From assembly GCA_001513425.1 (NCBI GenBank), contig LFTR01000051.1:9056-48283 (forward strand): a stretch of DNA of 39,228 nt, in the 5' to 3' direction. The stretch comes from Clostridiales bacterium DTU024. Its GTDB lineage: Bacteria; Bacillota; Clostridia; Christensenellales; Aristaeellaceae. Both the position numbers and the translations under genes were made by a program. The notes under the pieces were generated by a model. That model ran no database searches and had not been told where the DNA came from. It saw nothing but the letters and a program-made list of their open reading frames with translations. Numbering within the stretch: the stretch's first letter is position 1; each line of letters starts with the position of its first letter. Shown one piece after another: positions 9,649-18,200 of the stretch.

Positions 9649-10890
9649 CTATTGCTGCGCCAACACGTCCATCATTTTCTTCCACGTCCGCTGCGTCAGG
9701 AGGAAGCCGTCAAAGTGTTTGCCGACATTGCGGCTGTACTTTTCAAACTCGTCCGAGATCTTCAAGAAACGGCTGTCCCCAAAGTATTCAGCCAGTTCGG
9801 GCAGCGTCTGAGACAAGGCGTTTCTGATTTCCGCCATTTTCTGTTCATACTCTTCCCTTTGCGTTATGTAGACCAGCAGGGGCTTGTACCTGACCCAGCC
9901 GATGCATGCGCTTAAAAATCGCGAGTTGACGCCTGGGGAACCGGCAGTGATCGGCGCAAGACGGATGGGGAGTACGCCGGAGAGGAGGTGCTGATAGATG
10001 GAAAACCCGTCATGGAAAGTGTAGCAAGGGATCCTGCGTACCGTGCGATCCTTAAGCATTGTGGACAGGAACGTATCCTCGCCCCGTGCTCCCGGTGGGT
10101 TGAAGAAAGGCTGGGTCCTCTCAAGCTGCGTCAGATTGACGCACAGGTTAGCGCCGGAGATGAATTTGCATCCGCCGTTCAGGGGCACATCATGACTTTC
10201 GTCCTTTTGCAGGATGTCCGTCGAAGCGTACGTGACGCCGCCCGATTTCATGAGCTTTTTGATGCTGTCCCAGTTGATAATGTCGTTGCTGATGGCCCCG
10301 ATGAATGTCCTGAAAGTCTCCTCGCTCAGCTTTTTGTTGAACGTGATCTGAGGGATGGGCGAAACGTAGCCGCAATGGTAGCCGTTGGTGTAATCAGCCG
10401 TTTCAATTTCCTTCAGGTGTTCCAGGAGAACCTGCTCTCCGCTCCAGATGCATCTGTTGCGGTTGTTGGTTACTGCCATGGGGTATTCATCGTCATCCAG
10501 GAACAGGAGGTAGTCCATTCCGTTCTCAATGGCGGCAAACATCACCTGATTGCGTTTTCCGGCATACCCCGCTCCAAATATACTGTCTATTTCAGCGTGC
10601 GTGAACTCGTCATTTTCCTTCAGCATATTGATGCTTTTCAGGACGTTTTTTGCCCCGAGAAATACTGTGTTCTCAAACGTATCCACAATATCCTGGCTCA
10701 GGTTTGTGTAATCGGTTGACTGCGTTTTGCGGTATTTTAGATCGTAGGAGACAAAAAGGCTCAAGCGGACTGTCAGATCCTCGGGCAATTCCTGCACTGT
10801 GTTGTTCCAGTTATACATGTAGGCGGAGAGCACTTTTTTGAAAGACTTTCGCCCTGTCGCAAAGCCTATACCAAGCTTAATTTCCCTCAT
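9649..10890 (-). CDS. Putative GT-A-fold glycosyltransferase-like protein of uncharacterised family
   Basis: Preferred start at 10890 (MREIKLGIGFATGRKSF...) behind GGAAAGGAAACGATAAG. Contains LLFLDDDEYP (DxD-like) and GARGEDTFLSTML (ED acceptor-site-like). Confidence 0.6.
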   Translation of the reverse strand: MREIKLGIGFATGRKSFKKVLSAYMYNWNNTVQELPEDLTVRLSLFVSYDLKYRKTQSTDYTNLSQDIVDTFENTVFLGAKNVLKSINMLKENDEFTHAEIDSIFGAGYAGKRNQVMFAAIENGMDYLLFLDDDEYPMAVTNNRNRCIWSGEQVLLEHLKEIETADYTNGYHCGYVSPIPQITFNKKLSEETFRTFIGAISNDIINWDSIKKLMKSGGVTYASTDILQKDESHDVPLNGGCKFISGANLCVNLTQLERTQPFFNPPGARGEDTFLSTMLKDRTVRRIPCYTFHDGFSIYQHLLSGVLPIRLAPITAGSPGVNSRFLSACIGWVRYKPLLVYITQREEYEQKMAEIRNALSQTLPELAEYFGDSRFLKISDEFEKYSRNVGKHFDGFLLTQRTWKKMMDVLAQQ

Positions 10891-11064
10891 CTTATCGTTT
10901 CCTTTCCGTATGCGGCGTGCTCGGGCACGCTGGAGTATCCATTTATCATAAGTTCGCCCGGGACTGATATCGGCTGGAAAGCGATACCGGATCAGGTCAG
11001 CAGCCAAAGCAAAACCTGCATTTTGCAGGGCGGTGCTGCCGCCGCGCATGCGGACCGCGGCATC

Positions 11065-11094
11065 ATTATATCGCAAAAGTCTATATCGGCACAA
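11065..11094 (-). promoter_or_regulatory. Putative sigma-A promoter of the GT-like gene
   Basis: Minus strand TTGTGC-N18-TATAAT, about 175-200 nt upstream of the 10890 start. Confidence 0.5.
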
Positions 11095-11204
11095 TGCGCC
11101 GCTCAGGAGGCTTGGTCAACCCGCTCCAAGCCGGCCGGAAACTATCGCCTCATTTAGCTGCTCGCGAACGTACTTCCGGCGTGTCGCGGCTTCACGTCTT
11201 TGCA

Positions 11205-11238
11205 GCAAAGAGAAAGCGCCCATCACTTGATGGACGCT
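11205..11238 (-). terminator. Putative terminator downstream of baeRF3-like gene
   Basis: Minus strand AGCGTCCATC-AAGT-GATGGGCGCT (10-bp stem with one G-T pair) followed by TTCTCTTT. Confidence 0.55.
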
Positions 11239-11336
11239 TAAAGCAAACCCGGCCCGGTTCGGAGAAAGCGATTTTCAAAGGGTGCCTAACCCGGATCGAG
11301 ATGGTAAAGAATTTGTCTCAAACCGAAGCGTTATTT

Positions 11337-12422
11337 TTAGTACCTTAGCAGCGCCAGCCGGCCGTGCGGCAGTTCCAGCGCGCCGCCACGATCGGAATAG
11401 ACGCGGCCGCCGTTTTGCAGCACCTGTTGCGCAGCCTTATCCATCGAAGCTTGCTCGCTTTCCCTGAGGACCTGCGGCAGGATCAGTAACTCAACGCGGC
11501 CTTCCTGCGCAGCGGCAGCGATATCTTTCAGGTCGCCCACGGCTTTATTTTCGTTTTGTTTGTTGTTGATGAGGGTGCGCAGGCTGCTGAGTGATTTTTC
11601 CAGACTCGGTTTCAGTATGGTTTTGATGCGCCCGGCGATGTCATCCGGGGAGAGGGATTCCAGCGGGCTTTCGATCTTGCCGTCCAGATAAAACGCGCCC
11701 TTTGCCAAAGCGCTGAATTCGTTGAGGCTGTCTTGCGTACCGGCCAAAATGACGGGCAAGCCGCTTTTCTTATTGAGCGACGCAAACGCGCCGTCCAGGT
11801 AACGGAAGTACTTTTCTCTGTCCTTTTCCGTTTCTTCGGGTTTGGAACCATGGCCGTGGAATGCGCCGGAAAGACCGCCGTAACTCCCGGTGCGCAGGTT
11901 GGCGTTTGCGTCAAAATCGTCGAACAGTTCGGAGAAATCGTTTTTGATATCCGGCATCTCCATCTCTGTGATGCCCTCACTGCCGGCATAGTACATGATA
12001 AAACGATCGCGGCTGATATCCGCCAGGTAGGCTTGGGAAAGGGACCCGATCAGTGGGTACAGCGGCAGCAGATGAAAATCATCGCCCACGTAGAAAGCGG
12101 GGTCCTCCGGGCTATCCAGGAGAAATGTCTCCGCCCTGCCGCCGGCACCCAGTACCCCCAGGCCTTCTGTGGTATGCATCCAGAAGTTCTCATCCTCCAA
12201 CAGCAGCTGCATTTTTTCAAACGTCTTTTCCCAATCGCGGCGCGGGGAACGCTCCTCCAGAGCGTTTTCCACCAATTTCAATTGGTTTTTATAGACAATG
12301 GGGTCCTGCCGGTTGTCGGGGTAAGCGCGGTGCGTGGGGATATAAAGAGAAATCCTGGGTGTATCCTCTGCGATGAGTTCGCCTACCAGTTTGTCGCGTC
12401 TTTTTTCATCTATCATTTTCAT
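11337..12422 (-). CDS. Bacterial archaeo-eukaryotic release factor family (baeRF, probably family 3) protein
   Basis: 361 aa; RISLYIPTHRAYPDNRQDPIVYKNQLKLVENAL N-terminus, followed by an eRF1/Pelota-like middle domain; RBS AGGAGGAAATGAAA. Confidence 0.7.
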   Translation of the reverse strand: MKMIDEKRRDKLVGELIAEDTPRISLYIPTHRAYPDNRQDPIVYKNQLKLVENALEERSPRRDWEKTFEKMQLLLEDENFWMHTTEGLGVLGAGGRAETFLLDSPEDPAFYVGDDFHLLPLYPLIGSLSQAYLADISRDRFIMYYAGSEGITEMEMPDIKNDFSELFDDFDANANLRTGSYGGLSGAFHGHGSKPEETEKDREKYFRYLDGAFASLNKKSGLPVILAGTQDSLNEFSALAKGAFYLDGKIESPLESLSPDDIAGRIKTILKPSLEKSLSSLRTLINNKQNENKAVGDLKDIAAAAQEGRVELLILPQVLRESEQASMDKAAQQVLQNGGRVYSDRGGALELPHGRLALLRY

Positions 12423-12801
12423 TTCCTCCTGTAGTCAAGTAGTCAAGTTTCGGTCACGCGTTCTTTGCGGCATAAGCCGCACATCGTCAGGAGCCGCAGG
12501 CGTGCTTTGCACCCATTGTGAATGTCCGCTTTGGAAGTAACCTCAAACATCGCATTCCGGTGCAGAAGAAAAAACGCACGGCAGTTCCTTCCCGGAACTC
12601 GCTCTCTGATAGTATTATAACCGAAAGTGTCGAGTTCAACCCTCGCATTGTCCGAACAGGCACGCACAGACGGTGTCAGAGGCGCTTGCGTGGGGTGCGA
12701 TTTGGCGCGATCTTTATGTGTTATTCGCCGGAGCGATCCGCAGGTATTCGAAGGACAGAAGAGGCATCAGTCCGCTCGCCTTCAAGGCTTCGATCCCGCA
12801 C

Positions 12802-12822
12802 AAAAAACACCCCGCAAGGGGA
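12802..12822 (-). terminator. Rho-independent terminator of MBL-fold gene
   Basis: Minus strand CCCC-TTGC-GGGG-TGTTTTTTG just past the stop at 12836. Confidence 0.7.
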
Positions 12823-12835
12823 TGAACGGCGTGTT

Positions 12836-14041
12836 CTAATCCCACCTTGACAGCACGTTTCCGAACCGATCATAAAGAAAAGCGCTGTCTTGTTTTTTTT
12901 CATGCCAGACTTCGTTTTCGCCCTGCCACAGATAATCGGCACCGGGCCTTGTTGATACGGAAACGGTCTGTCCGCTTTTAATGAGAGAACCCTCCGGGAA
13001 CATGAACACTTCGCTGCCCCTTTGGGACTGGATCATGAAGCCGGAGATATCCATATCCGCGCCGCTGTTCATGACCGTGACGGTTTGCGTGTCCCGATCG
13101 ACGCCCGTGATCTCCGGAGTGGAAAAGAGGCGGGGCAGTATCGGTGCCGTGACCCGGACGGACCCGTCCTTTTTGACCGTAATCATTACACCCACTGCAA
13201 AGTCTTGCGTCAAAAATACATTTGCATCATTCAGTGCGGCGAGTACCCGTTCATTTGCGGAATTCTCATCCTCAGTTGTATCCGTGGAGACGATTGCGTA
13301 CGCGGGCGATACGGCGGCGGCGAACTGATCACCCGTCGCGTCCGGATTGCCATGGTTGCCGACTTTGAGGATGTCGGCGTCAAGATCCGCGCCGGAACGC
13401 AGCAGCGCGTTTTCACCCGCGAACTGTGCGTCCCCCATGAACAGCAGTGTTCTGCCAAAGAAATCGAGCTTGAGCACCAGCGAATTGTCGTTGTCATCAT
13501 CCTCATTCAAAAGGATCGGACCCAGCACACTAAAGCAGACGTCCTCCGAGAGGAAGACTTTGTCGCCCGCGTTGAGCTTCAATTGGGGAAGCTGCAAATC
13601 CTGCGCGAGCTCGTCGATCTTGTTCCCGCCTTTCTTCTTGTCCAGCGAAAACAAAGATGAGTAAAGTTTTTCCACGGTGAAATAGCGCGCCAGCGCATTC
13701 ATGCCGCCCAAATGATCGCTGTCCGTATGTGTCAGAAACACACTGTCAAGCCTATCCACTTCCAACAAGTTCATCGCGCCGAAAAGAGCAGGTGCCGAGG
13801 CCTTTTTTCCCGTGTCGATAAGATAGGCCTTGCCATCGTAACGCAGCAAAGCAGCGTCCGCTTTCCCGACGTTGATAAATAAAACAGTCAATTCATCAGA
13901 TGCGGTTTCCCGTACCGGATCGCCGGGCGGGTCTTCCAAAGACGCAAAATCATGCGTTTGCGCGGCGAGTGAGCAAGAGGCTGCAGTGAAAGGAAGAAAA
14001 GTGAGGCACGCCATCAACACAACATAGAACAGTTTCTTCAA
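12836..14041 (-). CDS. Secreted ComEC/Rec2-like MBL-fold hydrolase with C-terminal lamin-tail-like (LTD) domain
   Basis: N-terminal signal MKKLFYVVLMACLTFLPFTAASC; FINVGKADAALLRYDGKAYLIDTG, HTDSDHLGGM metal motif, LLFMGDAQ, KVGNHGN; C-terminus SGFMIQSQRGSEVFMFPEGSLIKSGQTVSV...FLYDRFGNVLSRWD resembles LTD. Confidence 0.85.
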   Translation of the reverse strand: MKKLFYVVLMACLTFLPFTAASCSLAAQTHDFASLEDPPGDPVRETASDELTVLFINVGKADAALLRYDGKAYLIDTGKKASAPALFGAMNLLEVDRLDSVFLTHTDSDHLGGMNALARYFTVEKLYSSLFSLDKKKGGNKIDELAQDLQLPQLKLNAGDKVFLSEDVCFSVLGPILLNEDDDNDNSLVLKLDFFGRTLLFMGDAQFAGENALLRSGADLDADILKVGNHGNPDATGDQFAAAVSPAYAIVSTDTTEDENSANERVLAALNDANVFLTQDFAVGVMITVKKDGSVRVTAPILPRLFSTPEITGVDRDTQTVTVMNSGADMDISGFMIQSQRGSEVFMFPEGSLIKSGQTVSVSTRPGADYLWQGENEVWHEKKQDSAFLYDRFGNVLSRWD

Positions 14042-14162
14042 ATTACACCCCCGAAGAAGGATCTGCCCTCATTGTACCATGCGAATGATTTCCTTTGGAG
14101 TAGGTGCTGAAATTGAACAAGCCATGGAGACGATGTGTCGCCATGGCTGTCCGCGTTCAATT

Positions 14163-14414
14163 CTAACGTTTTCTAAGTCCTTTGAAGATGGCCAGCAGCA
14201 GCACGGCGCCGCCAACGGCGACCAGGAATGAAACCAAGTTGAAGCCGTCGACCCCGGTTTTGCCGATAAGGCTCATTACGAAACCGCCCACCAGTGCGCC
14301 TACGATGCCGACGATGATGTTGGCTACGATTCCCATGGATTGGTCATGGCCTGTTATCTTGCTGGCGATCCATCCGGCCAGCCCGCCAAATATGATCCAG
14401 GTTATTATTCCCAT
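14163..14414 (-). CDS. GlsB/YeaQ/YmgE family stress-response membrane protein
   Basis: 83 aa; MGIITWIIFGGLAGWIASKITG...GIVANIIVGIVGALVGGFV, the family signature. Confidence 0.9.
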   Translation of the reverse strand: MGIITWIIFGGLAGWIASKITGHDQSMGIVANIIVGIVGALVGGFVMSLIGKTGVDGFNLVSFLVAVGGAVLLLAIFKGLRKR

Positions 14415-14532
14415 AATACGATCCTTTCTATTTTCAAAAGAGGACTTTTGATTTCAAACAGAGTTTACCCGCTGATCCGGCATTTATACGCCTTGCCCCA
14501 AAATGCCTAAATCAAATTGCGCGTACCACTTC

Positions 14533-15072
14533 TCATCCCGGCACTTGATCGCCTTGCTGCAGTGCCGTCAGCACGCGCTTTATTTCGTCAATGCTGCGGG
14601 GGACCAAAGGGGGGTAGTAGCTGATGGCGCGGATGATGTGCTTGGGGTCGATGATGAATACTGAGCGCACTGCGCTCCTTAAGCCCGACAGGGGATCGAT
14701 CATGCCATACCTGATGGCTGTCTCCCGGGGGATATCTTCAACAATGGGGAAACGAAGTTCGTGCAGCAAAAGTGTCTGATCCCGGATCTCCTGTATGCTG
14801 CGCAGTCCCGCGATGCGGGCATTGGCGCTGTCAATGCTGACGCCGACGAACTGCGTATTCATCTTCTTAAAGTCGTCCGCCATATCGGAAATAAGCGTGC
14901 ATTCCAATAGGCACACCTCAGAAAGGTCCGCCGGGTGTGAAAACAGCACGACCCATTGGCCGGAATAATCCTCGGGGAAATGGATCATCCCCTTGGTGCC
15001 GCTCGCCTCAAACGCCGGCGCTTTATCGCCGATCAAGGGCGGGCAGTGCGTATCATGTGCGTTTTGCGTCAT
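14533..15072 (-). CDS. Peroxiredoxin (AhpC/TSA, Prx6-like 1-Cys type)
   Basis: 179 aa; FSHPADLSEVCLLEC matches Px3[T/S]xxC, VGVSIDSANARIAGLRSI, SAVRSVFIIDPKHIIRAISYYP. Confidence 0.88.
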   Translation of the reverse strand: MTQNAHDTHCPPLIGDKAPAFEASGTKGMIHFPEDYSGQWVVLFSHPADLSEVCLLECTLISDMADDFKKMNTQFVGVSIDSANARIAGLRSIQEIRDQTLLLHELRFPIVEDIPRETAIRYGMIDPLSGLRSAVRSVFIIDPKHIIRAISYYPPLVPRSIDEIKRVLTALQQGDQVPG

Positions 15073-15276
15073 TCGTCATGCCTCCTTTCAAGCATTTCCT
15101 TTCACTACGAAAGTACCCCTGTCACGCGTCCATAGACAGGCCGCGCGCCTCACGCCTTGTGAAACGCGCGGAAGATGCAATAAGCATGGAAATTTGTTAT
15201 AATGACACGGATTATACGTTTGATTTGAATGCGTAAGCGCATTTGGCATTGTTTGGTTCACGAAAGGCAGAGTGAC

Positions 15277-18200
15277 ATGGATCTGATAAAAAGGCAAAAA
15301 AACAGACAGACGCGGCAGGAGGGTCTAAGGGCGCAGGAGAGCTTTGGTCCCAAGGAGTGGACAGAGCAGATGACCGCCCTGGCCGGCAACCTGTCCCGGG
15401 TAAAATGGAAAAAGCACAATATCATCGTGGTGAACAGCACAAAAGTGCACAACCGTATGAATGAGTTTAGAGCGCTGATTGAAGATATGCCCTCGGACAT
15501 TATTGCCCTCATTCCCTCGGCGCGCTGGCTGTTTGACAATTTCCAGATGGTATATCGTGAAATAAAGAGGCTCAACGCCTCCATGACGGGGTTTGCCGCC
15601 ATGCCGGTCCTCAAAGGCCGGGAGGGGCGCGGCCTTCCGCGGATGTACGTCATCGCCAGGAAAATGGTGGAGGCGTCGGGCGGCTACCTCAATGAAGAAA
15701 ACATCATCCTGATGATCAAGGCCTATCAGGAAGTGCAGCCCCTGACCAACAGAGAATTGCACGTGATGCCCGAAATGATTGGGCTGGCGGTGCTGGAGCA
15801 TGTATTGGACGTGACGCGCGAAATAATCAGCGTGGCGGAGCTCAAAGCCCGTGCTGATCGCTTTGTCAAAGAAAACTACAATGCGGAGCATGACTATCCT
15901 GATATTGCGCCTTTGATAAAGCCGGTACCGGAAAGCGAAACGGATATCTATTTTCACAGCCATGTGCTGTATCTGCTTAAGAATTTGTCAGCGGAACAGC
16001 AGGCTATCCAGCGGTATATCGCTTTTCATTTTGAGGACGAAGGCCAAAATATTGCCTCAGTCGATATTTTCAAGGAAGAAAGCCGCCAGGAGTCCATTCT
16101 GGAATCCGCTATCCGCAACCCGGTTGCCAGCCTGAAGGAACTCAACGAGCTTAACGAAGAAACGCTGTTTGAAGAACTGTCGCTGGTGGAGGGGATATTA
16201 TCAAAGGACCCCGCGGGCGTTTATCCCAGGATGGACGCGGGCAGCCGCGGTATGTACCGCCTGGTCATTGAAAGGCTGTCCAAAAAGCATGCATATCAGG
16301 AGACGGATGTGGCGGAGACCTGCCTCAATTTGGCGCAGCGCGGGCATCCGCGGCTGACCAATCCCCATCACGTGGGTGTTTACCTTGTCGGCAAGGGCAA
16401 AGGGCTGCTCAAGGAAAAGCTGCTTAAGGGCAAAACAGCAGGCATTGTCAAAGAAAAGAAGAACGTCAAGGGCCTTGCCTATTTCCTGTCCGGGGGGCTG
16501 TTGTTGGCACTGATGGCATTTCTTGTCTTTTTTGCGCTCCAAAAAGAGGGATACGGCGGACAAGCGGCCCATGTGTCGCTCTACCTCTTGGCGGCTTTGC
16601 CGCTGCTGGTGGGTCTGGCCGTCAAAATAACGAACTATGTTTTTTCCAGGAGCGTGCCCGCCAAAGAGCTGCCCGCCATGGATTATACCGAAAGTATCCC
16701 TGAATCCGCCGCCGCCTACGTCATCATGCCCGTCATCATTTCCAAGGAAAAGCAAGGCATTAATTATCTGAATCGACTGGAAAAGCATTTTTTGGCGAAC
16801 CGGCAGGACAATCTTCATTTTGCGCTGCTGGCGGACTATGCAGACGCTCCCGCCAAGGAGATGCCGGAAGACGAGGGGATCAGGCGCGCTCTTACCGATC
16901 GCTTGGCGGTCCTAAATGCGCAATACCCGTCGGAGCTTCCCAAGTTTTCCCTTTTCATTCGTGAGCGTCGGTGGAATGAGTCTGAAGACTCCTTCATGTG
17001 CTGGGAGCGCAAACGCGGCAAGCTTGAGGAGTTCAACCGGCTGCTAAACGAGGAACCGGTAGAGAATACCAGTTTTGAGATCGTCTTGGCCGCGCCTGAA
17101 TTATGGGGAAATATCAGGTACGTCATCACGCTGGATGCGGACAGCGATTTGGTTCTGGGCAATGCCGCCAAAATGGTGGGCATTATTGACCATCCCCTAA
17201 ACCGCGCCATCGTGGATATGAAGTCCGGGACGGTCAAGGAAGGTTATGCCATCATTCAACCGCAGGTGATGAACCACATAAGTCTTGGCAACAGCTCCTT
17301 TGAGAAAGTGTATTCCGGCCGCACGGGTCTTCCCAATTACTCCATGGCCGTGTCGGATGTTTATCAGGATGTCTTCGAACAGGGTACGTTTGTGGGCAAG
17401 GGCATCTATAATGCCAAAGTGTTCCACACACTCTTAAACGGTGTGATCCCCGAGAACCGTGTGCTCAGCCACGACCTGCTGGAAAGCTGCATCGCGCGCA
17501 CGGCATTTGCCGGCAACGCGTTCATTGTGGAATCGTTCCCCGGCAGCTATGCCTCTTATGTCAAGCGGCAGCACCGCTGGATCCGCGGCGATTGGCAGCT
17601 GTTGCCGTGGCTTTTCGGCCGGAAACTGAGTTTTCTTTCCAAATGGAAGATCGTGGACGATTTGCGCGCCAGCCTGATGCCCGTTGCCAAGCTTGCGGTG
17701 CTTTTCATAAATCTCCTTTTATTCCCGCACGCGTGGTGGGTGTGGGCAGGCCTTATGGCGGTGCCCCTGGTGATTGACTTTGGCACCCTTCTGCTCAACA
17801 TTGTTGTGCATTTGGCGCAAAAACAGCGCTATGTGCTGCTGTATCGCAAACTCCTGAGTGAAATCATCGTGCAGATATGCCGTTTCGTGCTTGATCTGGT
17901 GCTGATCCCCTATGAAGCGTACTATTCCATGGATGCCGTTTTGCGTACGCTTTACCGCTACCTTATCAGCAAAAAGCGTTTTCTTATGTGGGAGGCCTTT
18001 GAGCACGCGGAGAAAGCGGCGGCAAATTCCTTTGGGTTGTACCTTGGCCGCATGTGGCCCACTGTCATACCGGCCGGGCTGTTGGCGTGGGTCATTTTCA
18101 TTACGCCGCTGCCCCTTTTGGCCATCCTGCTTTACGCTTTGCTGGCGCTATCGTGGGCCATGTCGTCTTTTATTGCCTATTGGATCAGCCGGCCAAACGA

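Noticed and set aside
10891-11094. N-terminal extension of the GT-like ORF to 11094
   Set aside because: The extension starts at the predicted promoter and lacks an RBS; ATG 10890 has a well-spaced GGAAAGG.
12721-12942. GGIRTRR-containing minus-strand ORF suggesting a hidden tRNA T-arm
   Set aside because: The GIRT codons read GGG ATT AGA ACA, not the GGATTCGAACC T-arm complement, and simply come from the out-of-frame 3' end of the MBL gene plus its terminator; no cloverleaf could be drawn.
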